In this document: positions 27,695 to 38,317 of the stretch, in pieces | Numbering within the stretch: the stretch's first letter is position 1 | Layout of the letters: each line of letters starts with the position of its first letter | Source of the DNA: Gemmatimonadota bacterium | GTDB lineage: Bacteria; Gemmatimonadota; Gemmatimonadetes; Gemmatimonadales; Gemmatimonadaceae | NCBI GenBank assembly: GCA_016704465.1 | Contig: JADJAD010000009.1 | Location: 434,001-498,000, forward strand | Direction: 5' to 3' | Length of the DNA: 64,000 bases | Position numbers and translations under genes: made by a program | Notes under the pieces: generated by a model | Told to the model about the DNA's origin: nothing | Seen by the model: only the letters and a program-made list of their open reading frames with translations | Databases searched by the model: none

Positions 27695-29146
27695 GTGATC
27701 GTATTCTCTCCCGCACCGCACGCGGCCGATCGGCCGTCCCGGTTTCCCAGTCCCTTCGACCGCAGCGCCGTGCACCCGCTGGCGCGGCGTGCGGCCATGG
27801 AGCTCATCGTCACACTGCAGTCGCAGCACGCGCGGGCGTGGCGCCTGCAGGACCAGGGAAACGGCAAGATGTTCGGGGTGCTCGTGGTCGTCGCGCCCGA
27901 CGGTGCGATCGGCTACCTGCGTGGCTTTTCCGGCATGGTGAACGGACAGTGGGACATCGACGGCTGGGTGCCCCCCGTCTTTGATCAACACGTGCGCAAC
28001 CATGTGTGGATTCCTGGCGAGGCGGAAATGCTCGACTTCGCGGCACAACGCGCCACGTTGATTGCCACGCTACCGCCCACCGTGCCCGATACGCCGCGCT
28101 CGGCCGATGCTCATCGCGTCAGCGCCGCTCGGCAGGCGCTGCACACGCTCGACGAGACTCGAACTGCCCGTTCCCGCACGTTGCTGCGCCAGATCCAGGA
28201 CAGCTACAATTTCCCAAGCGCGCGCGGCGAGGTGCGTTCGCTGCGCGCGCTCTTTGCGCCGGCCGAGCCACCCGGCGGAGCGGGGGACTGCGCCGCGCCG
28301 AAGCTGCTTGCGCACGCCTGTCGGCTCGGGCTGCGGCCGCTCGCGCTCGCCGAGTTCTGGTGGGGCGCGCCTCCCGCCACGGGTGACCGCCGCGCGGGCG
28401 TGTTCTACGCGGCATGTCGCGGCAAGTGCCTGCCGATCCTCACGCACATGCTGGATGGACTGCCAGCCGATCCGCCGCCGCTCTTCGGCTCCGCTGCGAT
28501 CGACCCCGCCGAGCCCTCCGTGGTCTACGAAGACGAGCAGTTGCTGGTGGTGAACAAGCCGAGCGGGTTGCTCAGCGTGCCGGGACGCAGCGCCTTGCTG
28601 CAGGATTCGGTGGAGACGCGCCTGCGCGCGCGCTATCCCGAGGCCACGGGCCCACTGGTGGTGCATCGCCTCGATCTCGACACGTCGGGGTTGCTGCTGG
28701 TCGCCAAGGATCGAACCACGGCGTCGGCGCTACAGCGACTGTTCTCACTGCGCGAGATTGACAAGCAGTACGTCGCCTGGCTTGACGGCGACGTGGTCGC
28801 GAATCACGGGCGCATCCTGTTGCCGCTCCGTGTGGACGTGGACGATCGGCCGCGACAGATCCACGATCCGGTGCATGGCAAGGCCGCGGACACCGAATGG
28901 ACGGTGGTCGCGCGCGAGCAAGGCCGCACGCGTGTGCAGTTCACGCCGCGCACGGGACGCACGCACCAGCTGCGCGTGCACGCGGCGCATCCGCAGGGGC
29001 TGGACGCGCCGATCCTGGGGGACCGGCTGTATGGGCGCACGCCACCGCTAGATGGAGAGCGGCTGCAGCTGCACGCCGAGCGTCTGGCGTTTGTGCATCC
29101 GGTGACGGGGGCGGCGCTCGTCGTTGAGCTTCCGGCCGCGTTCTGA
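27695..29146 (+). CDS. RluA-family RNA pseudouridine synthase with long N-terminus
   Basis: A 483-residue protein starting at GTG. The C-terminal 220 residues are the RluA-type catalytic domain: YEDEQLLVVNKPSGLLSVPG, the catalytic HRLDLDTSGLLLVAKD, and RTGRTHQLRVHAAHP. The N-terminal 260 residues hold a beta-rich region (GYLRGFSGMVNGQWDIDGWV), a helical region and a conserved YAACRGKCLPIL segment, as in the long RluA-like enzymes of some Bacteroidetes and Gammaproteobacteria. It isomerises uridine in rRNA or tRNA; the exact site cannot be assigned. It stands alone on the plus strand. Confidence 0.88.
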   Translation: MIVFSPAPHAADRPSRFPSPFDRSAVHPLARRAAMELIVTLQSQHARAWRLQDQGNGKMFGVLVVVAPDGAIGYLRGFSGMVNGQWDIDGWVPPVFDQHVRNHVWIPGEAEMLDFAAQRATLIATLPPTVPDTPRSADAHRVSAARQALHTLDETRTARSRTLLRQIQDSYNFPSARGEVRSLRALFAPAEPPGGAGDCAAPKLLAHACRLGLRPLALAEFWWGAPPATGDRRAGVFYAACRGKCLPILTHMLDGLPADPPPLFGSAAIDPAEPSVVYEDEQLLVVNKPSGLLSVPGRSALLQDSVETRLRARYPEATGPLVVHRLDLDTSGLLLVAKDRTTASALQRLFSLREIDKQYVAWLDGDVVANHGRILLPLRVDVDDRPRQIHDPVHGKAADTEWTVVAREQGRTRVQFTPRTGRTHQLRVHAAHPQGLDAPILGDRLYGRTPPLDGERLQLHAERLAFVHPVTGAALVVELPAAF

Positions 29147-29266
29147 AGCGGGTTGAGCGGACGGACGCGGCAGCCGGCCGGAAGTCAGCCGAAGACGACA
29201 TCGCGCCCCGCCCGCTCCGCCGCCTTGTTCGCGCGCACCTAGCGCCGGTCCGGATGCGGGCGCTCC

Positions 29267-32200
29267 CTACGTGCCGCTCACATCCTTGCTGTTATCTCCG
29301 GGATTGCGGTCAATGAGCAGGTTGTACGGATCGATCCCGGCCCGTGACGGCTCGGACGGCACGACGAACTCATAGCGGGCCGTGCCGGTGCGCACCCGCA
29401 CCTTGCGAATGGCAAGCGGCGCACCGATGCGTGCCCCGCGGGCGGCGGCGGCAAATACACCGACGTCCACCAGGTCGTTCATCGGCACGTCCGTCTCCGT
29501 CCCCAGTGAGTCCGCGCGCAGCTTGCGCGCGGTGGCGGTGAGCACCACCTGGTACTCGCCGTTAGGCAACCGGGTGCTGCGCACGCTGTCCGCCTTCACA
29601 TCCCACAGCGTGATCGTCTCGAGGTAGTCGTCGAGCGCGTACTGCAGCGAGTCCGGCGTCACGGCGCGCAACTGGCGCATGAAGTCGAGCGTGGTGCCGT
29701 ACGGCGGGCCCATGAACCGGCGCTCATCCTGGTACGCCTTGATGGCGCCGTGCAACACCGCCTGACCCAGCAAGTCGCGCAGGGCAAACAGCGCCAGCGA
29801 CCCTTTCTGGTAGTGGATGTAGCCCTGCTGGTAGGTGCGAACCAACGGGTGTTCAGCCTTGCGCTCCCCCGCGCGACCCCGCAGGTATCGGTCGAGTTCG
29901 GAGCGCAGGAACTTCTGCGTGAACGGGCGGCCGTGCAGCTGCTCGGTCACCACCAGCGCGGTGTACTCGGAGAACGACTCCGACAACATGTCCTTCCCCT
30001 CCACGTCGCCGCTCATGCGCTGGTAGGGGAACCACTGATGGGCGATCTCGTGCGCGGTCACGAAGTACGGCAGGTCCATGTCCTCCACATCGGTGCTGTC
30101 CACGCGCGCCACGAAGCCGATTCCCTCGGAGTACGGCACCGTGTTCGGGAACGACTGCGCGAAGCCGGCGTACCGGGGGAATTCGAGGATCCGCAGTTGC
30201 TGGTGCTGGTACGCGCCGAAATCGCGCGAGAAGAGCGCCAGCGACGCCTTCGACGCCTCGATCATGCGCGCCACGTTAAAGGTGTGCGTCGGATGATGAT
30301 AGATCTCGATGGGCAGGCCGTTCCACTCGCCGCGAGACACCTGCCACCGGGCCGACAAGACAGAGTAGAAGTCCGGGATGGGCGCATTCATCGCGTAGTG
30401 GAAGTACCGCCGTCCGTCGGCCGTCCACTCGCGCTGCTTGTAGCCGGGCGCCAGCGCGATCTGGTCGGGCGCGGTGCTCACCGTGGCGTCGAAGGCAATG
30501 AAATCGCTATGGGACGAGAACTCCTGCAGCTTCACGTGCGCGCTGTCGGTGCGCGGAAAGCCCCGGCGCGCCTCCGGCAACTTGTACTTGCGGCGCAGTT
30601 CATCGCTCGAGAGTTCGCTCTCCGTCTGGTAGCCGAGTGCGGGGAAGTCGCCGCGATTGAGGAACGTGCCGTTGGCGGCCAGGCGCGTATCGAAGCCGTC
30701 GTTGGAAAAGCCTCGCGAGGCCCAGCGCTGCACGAAGCGCAGGTGCAGCGTATCGCCCGGCGCCAGCGCCGGGCTGATCGACAGCACATGCACGCCGTAC
30801 ACACTGTCGGTGAGCAACGTGCGTGTCGCCCGATCGGCCGAGAGGCTGTCGAGCGACACGTGCATCGTGCGGGCGTTGGCGGGCACGTCGACGTACAACG
30901 TGTCGAGGGAGCGGCCGCTCTTGTTCACCAGCGTCAGCGTCCCCGCCGTGCGCGCCCGCAGCTGCTCGGGCTCGAGGTCCACTTGCAGCGAGACGGCCAC
31001 CACCTTGGGCAGCGTCAGCGTCTCGAAGGGTCGCCAGCGGCGCTCATACTGCTCGGCCCGACGTTCGTCCGCGGCGCGAGAGGAGAACTGGTTGAGCACA
31101 CTGGCGTTGTAGTAGTACAGTCCACCAAACGCGCCGGCGCTCGCCAGGCCGCCCGCCAGCACCAAGCGGGCGCGGGAACCCAGGCGCGCGCGCCATTGCC
31201 CGCGGCTTCGCTGCGTGCCGCGCTGCCACGCCAGGTAGCTCAGTCCCAGCAGTAGCACCGAAATGCTCAGCCAGTAGCCCTGGATCGGCAGGAATGCCGC
31301 CGGGTACGGCCCCGCACCATTCAGGTCCGACCAGCGATAGGAAGGACTCTCCCCCAGCATGATCAGCTTGTAGCCCCAGCCGAAGTTGGCCAGCACCATG
31401 TTGCTGAAATAGATCAGGATCATGATCACGTGGCCCACCGCCTTGCGCGATACCAGCGACTGCACCAGGAAAGCCATCGCCACCGCCGCAAACCAGCCCG
31501 GGAAGTCCACCACGAATACGTGCAGCAGGTAGACCTTGAGGTCGATGACCGGGTACCCCTTGATCACCTGCACCAGCATGCCGGATACCATGCCCGTTGC
31601 GGCGAAGGCCGCCAGCAGCACCATCATGGCGGTGAACTTGCCCAGCAGGATGCTCGTGGTCTGCGCCGGCGTAGCGTCGAGCACCTGATCCAGGTGCACC
31701 TGCCGTTCGCGCCACACCAGCTCGCCGACGTAAAACGTGAGCAAGATGATCATGAAGAGGCTGAAGCCGAGCACCGCCGATTCCGCCACCACCCAGCTCA
31801 TCGGCCAGGTGCGCGTTTGGCCGGTCTGGTCGGCAAACCACGCGTTCATGAAGACGTTGATCAGGCCGATGGTCCCGATGGCCAGGAAGGGTACCGAACG
31901 CAGGAGCGAGCGCGCGTGGAAGCCGGTGACCGTCCACCACCCCGCCACCACACTCGGCCCCCCGAAGGGGCGTTGACGTGGTACCGCGGGAACCGCCGTC
32001 ACCACAGCGGCCGGTGCCGGTACCAAACCGTCGACAGCCGAATCCGAGGTAGACGTTGCCACGTCTGCTCGGCGGCGGCGGCGCAGCGCGCCCGCGGCCG
32101 ATTCCAGCCGCACGACGCGGAACGCCAGCAGCAACAGCGCCGCCCCGATCCCCATCCAGAGCAGCCGGTTCTCCGCCAAGAAGCCGTTCCACGGCAGCAC

Positions 32201-32893
32201 CAGCGTGTTCTTCTCGGACGGGGTCCAGTAGCGCGTCACGAGCGTGAACGAGCGGAGCGCGAACGGATCGAGCAGGTTGGCGATTCGGTCGTTGTCGAGC
32301 GTGCGCGTCAGCGACTCACTGACGGTGAAGCCGACGAGCAGTAGGAAGCCGGTCACATATCCCGCAAAGGCGCTCCGGGTGATGGCACCGACGGCGAAAA
32401 GCGTCGCGCTCAGGAAGAAGATGCCCGGCAACCCGATCACCAGCCACGGGTGCAGGTAGTGCCAGAGCACGATGGGCTGTATGTACGCGGTGTCGGTCCA
32501 CGGTGCGACCGAACCCACCAGCGCACCCAGTGGAACCGCCCCGAACACCAGCACCATCGCCAGAAACGCCGCCAGGAACTTCGAGGCCAGGTACTCGAGG
32601 CGCGTGATGCGCGTCGTGAACACCAGGTCGTGCACTCGTAGGTCGAAGTCACGCAGCACCGCCGAGCTGACCAGCGCGCCGGTGATCACTTGCCCGACCG
32701 CCAGCAGGATGGTGAAGAGCTGTGCCAGCGCGAACGGACTGTTGCGCTTGAGCTTTCCCAGCGAATCGCCGACCACGACCGCATCGGTACTCGTGGCGAA
32801 GAAGGCCATCAGGAACATGATGGCCACGTACAGCCACGTGACCGGTCGCCGGAAGTGCCCGCGCAGCTCGAAGGCGAAGAGGGGGCCGAACAT
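29267..32893 (-). CDS. ABC-2-type permease fused to M1 aminopeptidase
   Basis: A 1208-residue fusion. The N-terminal half holds about twelve membrane segments in two ABC-2 permease-like sets (residues 10-270 and 340-600). The C-terminal half is an M1-like gluzincin: HEIAHQWF near residue 945 is the HExxH zinc site and Glu of LSESFSEY, 18-19 residues on, is the third ligand. The usual GAMEN motif appears only as a weak YSEGIGFV. Such fusions occur in Bacteroidetes and Gemmatimonadota; their job is not known to me, though export and peptide processing could be linked. Its ATG overlaps the TGA of the ATPase gene by one base. Confidence 0.88.
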   Translation of the reverse strand: MFGPLFAFELRGHFRRPVTWLYVAIMFLMAFFATSTDAVVVGDSLGKLKRNSPFALAQLFTILLAVGQVITGALVSSAVLRDFDLRVHDLVFTTRITRLEYLASKFLAAFLAMVLVFGAVPLGALVGSVAPWTDTAYIQPIVLWHYLHPWLVIGLPGIFFLSATLFAVGAITRSAFAGYVTGFLLLVGFTVSESLTRTLDNDRIANLLDPFALRSFTLVTRYWTPSEKNTLVLPWNGFLAENRLLWMGIGAALLLLAFRVVRLESAAGALRRRRRADVATSTSDSAVDGLVPAPAAVVTAVPAVPRQRPFGGPSVVAGWWTVTGFHARSLLRSVPFLAIGTIGLINVFMNAWFADQTGQTRTWPMSWVVAESAVLGFSLFMIILLTFYVGELVWRERQVHLDQVLDATPAQTTSILLGKFTAMMVLLAAFAATGMVSGMLVQVIKGYPVIDLKVYLLHVFVVDFPGWFAAVAMAFLVQSLVSRKAVGHVIMILIYFSNMVLANFGWGYKLIMLGESPSYRWSDLNGAGPYPAAFLPIQGYWLSISVLLLGLSYLAWQRGTQRSRGQWRARLGSRARLVLAGGLASAGAFGGLYYYNASVLNQFSSRAADERRAEQYERRWRPFETLTLPKVVAVSLQVDLEPEQLRARTAGTLTLVNKSGRSLDTLYVDVPANARTMHVSLDSLSADRATRTLLTDSVYGVHVLSISPALAPGDTLHLRFVQRWASRGFSNDGFDTRLAANGTFLNRGDFPALGYQTESELSSDELRRKYKLPEARRGFPRTDSAHVKLQEFSSHSDFIAFDATVSTAPDQIALAPGYKQREWTADGRRYFHYAMNAPIPDFYSVLSARWQVSRGEWNGLPIEIYHHPTHTFNVARMIEASKASLALFSRDFGAYQHQQLRILEFPRYAGFAQSFPNTVPYSEGIGFVARVDSTDVEDMDLPYFVTAHEIAHQWFPYQRMSGDVEGKDMLSESFSEYTALVVTEQLHGRPFTQKFLRSELDRYLRGRAGERKAEHPLVRTYQQGYIHYQKGSLALFALRDLLGQAVLHGAIKAYQDERRFMGPPYGTTLDFMRQLRAVTPDSLQYALDDYLETITLWDVKADSVRSTRLPNGEYQVVLTATARKLRADSLGTETDVPMNDLVDVGVFAAAARGARIGAPLAIRKVRVRTGTARYEFVVPSEPSRAGIDPYNLLIDRNPGDNSKDVSGT

Positions 32894-33789
32894 CAGGCGT
32901 CCACCGGGACCCGACCACCCGACAGCGTGGCCAGCCGATGGAAGTACACATCCTCCAGCCCCGGCTCCACCGCCTCGAAGCCGTCGCCCGGATCCGTCTC
33001 GTGGTACACGTGCAGCAGCGTGGCACCGGCGGCCAGCCGGGAGCTGATGACTTCATGGCGAGCGCGATAGGCATCGGCCTGCGCCCGCGGCACCGTGCGC
33101 CGCCAGATGCGTCCTCGTACCTCCTCGAGGATTCGCGATGGCTCGCCCTGCAGCACCACCTGCCCCTTGTTGATGATCGCCATCTGCGAGCAGAGTTCAC
33201 GCACATCCGCCACGATGTGCGTGGACAGGATGACCACCACGTCCTCACCGATATCGGCCAGGAGGTTGAGGAATCGATTGCGTTCGGTCGGGTCCAGGCC
33301 CGCCGTGGGTTCATCCACGATCAGGAGCTTGGGGCTGCCGGCCAGCGCGATGGCAATGCCGAGCCGCTGCTTCATGCCGCCCGAGTACCCACCCACCGAC
33401 TTCTTGCGCACTTCGTAGAGGTTGACCTGGTGCAGCAACGCCGCCACAAGGTCGCGCCGTTCACCAGCCGCCGTCACGCCCTTGAGCGTGGCGAAGTGAT
33501 CGAGGATGGCATCGGCCGGCATGTTGGGATAGAGCCCGAACTCCTGCGGCAGGTAGCCCAGCACCTCGCGCAGGCGATCTGGCTGGGCGAGCACGTCCAG
33601 GTCACGAAACCTGATCGTGCCGCTGTCCGGCGGCTGCAATGTGGCGATCGTGCGCATAAGCGTCGACTTGCCCGCGCCGTTTGGCCCCAGCAGCCCGAAC
33701 ATGCCCGGCGGGATGGTCAGCGAGACGTCGGACAGGGCCCGCACGCCGTTGGCGTACGTCTTGGAGAGACCATCGATGACCACGGTCAT
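32893..33789 (-). CDS. ABC transporter ATP-binding protein
   Basis: A 298-residue ATPase. Walker A is GPNGAGKST, the Q-loop QEFGLYPNM, signature YSGGMKQRLGIA, and Walker B LLIVDEPTAGLDP, followed by the switch His in STHIV. It powers the permease/M1 fusion encoded directly after it with a one-base stop-start overlap. ATG at 33789 is chosen because the family begins at MTVVIDGLSKTYANG; the longer frame to 33885 has no similarity. Confidence 0.92.
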   Translation of the reverse strand: MTVVIDGLSKTYANGVRALSDVSLTIPPGMFGLLGPNGAGKSTLMRTIATLQPPDSGTIRFRDLDVLAQPDRLREVLGYLPQEFGLYPNMPADAILDHFATLKGVTAAGERRDLVAALLHQVNLYEVRKKSVGGYSGGMKQRLGIAIALAGSPKLLIVDEPTAGLDPTERNRFLNLLADIGEDVVVILSTHIVADVRELCSQMAIINKGQVVLQGEPSRILEEVRGRIWRRTVPRAQADAYRARHEVISSRLAAGATLLHVYHETDPGDGFEAVEPGLEDVYFHRLATLSGGRVPVDA

Positions 33790-34178
33790 TGCGCAGGCGG
33801 AGAGGGACGAGGAGGCGGCTGGACGATCGCGGTTGTGTGCAGCAGGCCGGACGGATAATCCCACGCCGCGACGACCGTTCCGCAAGGCCGTCCGCCAAGT
33901 CCAGCGATGACCGCTGCCGACTGGTCGCGATGGGGCGGTCCGTGCTCGTGCCGTCGTCCGCTCTGATCTCCAGCGGTCGCTCGCGTTTGTGTAGATTCAC
34001 GCCTATGCTCTCCCCGGGGGCTGGCCATCCGGTGTGCGCCCCTCGGCAGACGGCGAGCGCGTGGATGGTGGGGGGGGCGATGCGTGGCTCGACGAAACCG
34101 CGGACGACCAGCCAGAGCTTTGTCCCAACCATCCCGGACTCTCGTCCCGATTTACTGACTCCTCACCACTTCGAGCGC
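33790..34178. other. Divergent intergenic region
   Basis: 389 bases between the ABC operon (minus) and the ECF sigma gene (plus). A plus-strand frame runs through it in phase with the sigma gene but its residues look non-coding (Arg/Ser-rich). It must hold both promoters; I cannot point to convincing -35/-10 pairs. Confidence 0.35.
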
Positions 34179-34790
34179 ATGGACACGAACATCGCGGCGC
34201 TCCTGCGTGATGTCGAATCGGGCGATGGAACCGTCGCGGATCGCCTCTTCGCCGCGCTGTACGACGACCTCCATCGACTGGCCGAGCGACAGTTGGGACG
34301 CAATGGCGGCCACCTGACCCTTGGCACCACGACACTGCTGCACGAGGCCTACATCAACATCGCCGGCCGATCGGGTCCCTCGTTCCCCGATCGCGCGCAT
34401 TTCATGGCCTACGCTGCACGAGCCATGCGCGGGTTGATCATCGACTACTGCCGCAACCACCGGGCGCAGAAGCGAGGGGGGGAGTTCCATATCACCGCCA
34501 TCGACGACGCGATGCCGATTGCCAGTGCGGAGCCTGACAGCGTGAACCAGCTCGAAGAACTCGGCGAAGCGCTCGAGGGGCTCTCCAGACTCGATCCGCC
34601 GCTGGCCGAACTGGTGGACTTGCACTTCTTCTGCGGTTTCGGGTTCGGCGAGATCGCCAGCATGCGCGGCGTTTCCGAGCGCACCGTGCAGCGCGACTGG
34701 CGAAAAGCGCGCCTGTTGCTGCATCGCGTGATGCAGGACGATCCTGCGGACGCGGGGTCCGACCGTGGTGCCGAGGAGATCGACCGCTAG
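34179..34790 (+). CDS. ECF-type RNA polymerase sigma factor (PF07638 group)
   Basis: A 203-residue sigma factor. Region 2 is AALYDDLHRLAERQLGR and LLHEAYINIAG, with DRAHFMAYAARAMRGLIIDYCR; region 4 holds the helix-turn-helix FGEIASMRGVSERTVQRDWRKARLLLH. This ECF group is typically encoded beside Ser/Thr kinases rather than anti-sigma factors, and here the kinase gene follows after 294 bases. Activation through the kinase is expected from such pairs but not shown. ATG at 34179 (MDTNIAALLRDVESG) fits the family length; no strong ribosome site is visible. Confidence 0.88.
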   Translation: MDTNIAALLRDVESGDGTVADRLFAALYDDLHRLAERQLGRNGGHLTLGTTTLLHEAYINIAGRSGPSFPDRAHFMAYAARAMRGLIIDYCRNHRAQKRGGEFHITAIDDAMPIASAEPDSVNQLEELGEALEGLSRLDPPLAELVDLHFFCGFGFGEIASMRGVSERTVQRDWRKARLLLHRVMQDDPADAGSDRGAEEIDR

Positions 34791-35084
34791 GACGGTTCGT
34801 CGATCGCGACGCGTGTCGCCGTACCCGGTTCGCTGGAGTCCCTTGGCCATCGCGGCCAAAACCGCGCACCAGTCGTGTCGCGTTTTCCCGACCAATTCCG
34901 ATCTACGGAGGAAAGGGGGGCGGATCAGCGCGGTCTCTCGAGCACTTTGGCGTCCTGTACGAAACAGTGGGCGCGTTCCTCGCTCGGCACTTGGCGACGG
35001 AGGCCCCCGAGGTGATTCTGGTGGAGACCGTGATGGCCGAGGTGGCATAGGACGACCGGCCACCAATTCTCGAGCACCCCACTC
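34791..35084. other. Spacer between sigma factor and kinase
   Basis: No supported gene. A plus-strand frame just before 35050 reads plausibly (HFGVLYETVGAFLARHL, ending in TAG) and may be the C-terminal remnant of another protein, but I cannot name it and see no start. Confidence 0.3.
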
Positions 35085-37729
35085 ATGTCATCGCTGTCCA
35101 AGTCCCTGTACGCGCGACTCAGCCCGCTGCTCGATGAGGCGTTGGACCTGCCACCCGAGGAGCGAACGCAGTGGCTCGGTGACTTGCAGCGCGAAAGCGC
35201 GAGCGTGATGCAGGCACTCGGCGAAATTCTGCTCTCGGGTGACACGTGGAAGGGGGGCGGTCCCGAGCCATCGGGTTCGCTGCCTCCGCTACCGCCGCTG
35301 GCGCCGCTGCTCGAGCGCGAACCGTCGCTCGTCGGTGTTCGTATCGGTTCATGGATACTCGAACGGCCAATCGGGCATGGTGGAATGGGCAGCGTGTGGC
35401 TTGCCACACGGGCCGACGGCAGCTTCGAGGGATCGGCAGCCGTCAAGCTCCTGAACCTCTCGCTGATCGGACGCGGGGGGCTCGAGCGTTTTCGTCGAGA
35501 GGGGACCGCACTCGCTCGGCTCGCGCACGTCAACGTCGCGCGTCTGCTCGACGCCGGTGTCAGCGATCTCCGGCAACCGTTTCTCGTGCTCGAGTACATC
35601 GACGGTGAGCCGATCGATGCCTACGCCAAGCGCGCAACTGCGAGCGTCGAACAGCGCGTGCGCCTCATGCTGCAGGTGCTCGCGGCGGTCGGGCATGCGC
35701 ATGCCAACCTGATCGTGCATCGCGACCTCAAGCCGTCGAACGTGCTGGTCACCCGCGACGGCACGGTAAAGCTGCTCGACTTCGGCATCGCGCGCCTCCT
35801 CGCCAGCGAAGAAGGCGCGACAAACCTGACGGAACAGGGACACCAGGCGTTGACACCGGCCTTCGCGTCGCCCGAGCAGTTCCGTGGCGACCCGATTGGT
35901 CCGGCGTCGGACATTTACAGCGCGGGTGTGATGTTGTACTTGCTGCTGACGAACCGTCACCCGACCGCCGCGGGCGCACGCACCAGCGCGGAGTACGCGC
36001 AGGGGGCGCTGCAGCAAGAGCCCGCACCCACGGGGCTCGGTGATCTCGATGCCATCCTGCGAAAGGCCCTGCGCAAGCTTCCCGGCGAGCGGTACGAGAC
36101 CGCCCTGGCGATGGCCGATGACCTGCGTCGCTGGCTGAACCATGAACCGGTGTCGGCGCGTCCGGATGACTGGGGCTATCGTGCCGCCAAGTTCGTGCGA
36201 CGATACCGCACCGGGATTGCCATCGCCACGGTGGTCGCTTCCGCGTTGATCACCGCGACGGCTGTGTCCTATCGACAAAGGGTCGAGGCCGAGCGGCAAC
36301 GTGGCATCGCCGAGCGCAACTTCCGCACCCAGGAAGGATTTCTTGCGGCGGCGCAGGTTCTCGCCAGTGACACGCCGGGGCCAGACGGCCAACCGCTTGA
36401 TGCACGCGGACGACTGCTGCACGCTGTCGACGTTGTAGCGCGACAGTTCAGCACCGATCCCCGTACCGTCGCGCTGGTGATGACGGATTTGGGCGGACAG
36501 TTGTTCGAGAACGGCGACGTCGCTGGCTCACTCGCGTTGCTGGAGCGGTCACGAAACATCGCGCTCGGCGCGGGAGAGTTCGACGTCGCGGCGGCAATCT
36601 CGTGCACGCGCGCAGAGAACTTCCTCCGCAATCGGGCCGTCGACTCTGCGCGAGTGGCGATTGCAGAAGGACAAGCTGCGCTGACACAGATTGGGCCGAA
36701 CGCGAAGGCGTACCTGTGCCTGCAGGCCGAAGGCGACATCGCGGCGCTGGACAACAACAGCGAACGGGCGATCGCACTCCTGAAGCAGGCGGTCACGGTG
36801 TTTGACGAGGCGGAGCGCCTCGAAGGTGCATCGAGACGATCGCTCAATCGACTCGCCATCCTGAACAGTCTCGGGCTTGTCATCCAGCAGGCAGGACGGC
36901 CGCGAGAAGCACTCGAGCTCCAGCGCACGATTGTCGCTGACGTCGATGCGATGGGGTATCAGGGAACGCTGATCCTGCCAAACGTCGCGGCGCCCATGTC
37001 ACGCATGTTCTTCGACCTCGGCGAGATGCAGGAGGGGTGACCACATTTCGGGCCATCGTGCACCGCGCCGAACAGCAGGACAGCGCTGGAACCGTGGCCC
37101 CGTATCTCGCCCATGTGTACGCGCAGATCCTGCTGCGGGCGGGCCAGGGCGATTCGGCGAGCCGGTGGGCTGCGCTAGCGGCGCAGGGCTCCCTTGGGGA
37201 GAATGCGGCGGTCACCAATGACATCAACACGGCGTGGGCCGCACTGGAGGGACGGCGCATGGGGGAGGCCACCACTCTCATCGCCCGCGCTGGTGTCCTG
37301 TATCCGTGGCATTGGCTCACACGCGAGTGGCTGCGCCAGCGCCTAACGTATGACACCGGCGATTCAGTGGCGTCCGTGAGGCGCCTCACCATCGCCATCG
37401 ACTCCCTGTGGCCCGACGCCTCCATTCCGCGGGCATTCTTCATTTTTCCGCTACTCACGCTTGGCGAGTGGCGTTTGGCTGCGGGCGATATGCAGGGCGC
37501 GGACTCACTGGCCACACGGGTACGCGCGCTGGCGATGGTGGATTCGATGGCAATGACACGAAGTGCGATTGTCGGTCATGCAGACTTCCTGCATGCCCGT
37601 GCGCAGCAGGCCGGTGGTGATCAGGTCGGCGCGACCCGCACGGCGGAGCGTGCGGTCATCGCGTTGTCCGCCGGGTATGGAGCGACACATCCGGTGACGG
37701 TGGCTGCGCGAGCGTTTCTGCGGCGGTAG
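35085..37729 (+). CDS. Ser/Thr protein kinase with TPR region (frameshifted)
   Basis: About 880 residues when joined. After a 65-residue N-terminal helical segment (LDEALDLPPEERTQWL), the kinase domain runs from IGHGGMGSVWLA through AAVKLL, HRDLKPSN, DFGIA and ASPEQ. A membrane helix lies near 376-396, and helical TPR-like repeats fill the rest. The frame closes at 37040 in GAGGGGTGA, but the next frame continues the TPR region at once and runs to 37729; one missing G in the run 37034-37037 explains it. It pairs with the ECF sigma factor upstream. GTG at 37037 as a separate start is the less likely alternative. Confidence 0.83.
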
Positions 37730-38317
37730 CTGTCGTGGACGAAGCGGTTGTTTGCGGAGCCGTTGCAGGCCAGGCGGCGTGTCGAGACGCTCAACCAGCG
37801 ACCGCCAGTGCATTCGGTGAACGCCCGTAGGCGCGCACGGTGTTTCCCGCGTGGGCGATCCCTCGCCGTCCAGCGCGACAGCCAGTCTGGCTCCTGCGTG
37901 GTCACGCTCGTCGAGCGCAATGCCGGATATCTGGCAAGCGGCCTGGGCGCCGAAGCAGCGCATGGATCGTGCTTCCTGGTGACGCTGCCGGCCCGATGAG
38001 GCCGCTGCCACCACAGGAGGGCGGACGCCCGGCATCGACGTAGCAGCTGTCGGGCCGTCGCCACGTGCCGTACCCTAACGCGCGCCCCTTAGACCGCTTG
38101 CTGCGGCACGTTAGCACGAACGGTTCAAGCAACACGAGAGATCTGGTCGGTGTTCGTCGGGAGATGCCCGACCCGCTGTGAGCGATGTCCTCATTGGCAC
38201 GCGGGTGTCGTGCGGCAACTTTGAACGCACGCGCGTTTCGCCGCGTCACTTGCGCGATCGGGGACCCGTTCGGGCCGCGCGCAATCAGCGACACCATACC
38301 TTCATCTATTGGTTCTC
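37730..38317. other. 588-base gap with no supported gene
   Basis: A plus-strand frame ending at 37999 finishes with GSCFLVTLPAR, which resembles the end of a histidine-kinase ATPase domain, but the residues before it show no ATPase motifs. At most it is a decayed remnant. No promoter is clear; the region holds the start zone for the barrel gene at 38318. Confidence 0.35.

Noticed and set aside
37037..37729. Separate gene starting at GTG 37037
   Set aside because: The residues continue the TPR region of the kinase without interruption; one missing G explains the break better than a new gene.
37748..37999. Histidine-kinase C-terminus
   Set aside because: Only the last eleven residues look similar; no N, G1 or G2 box precedes them.
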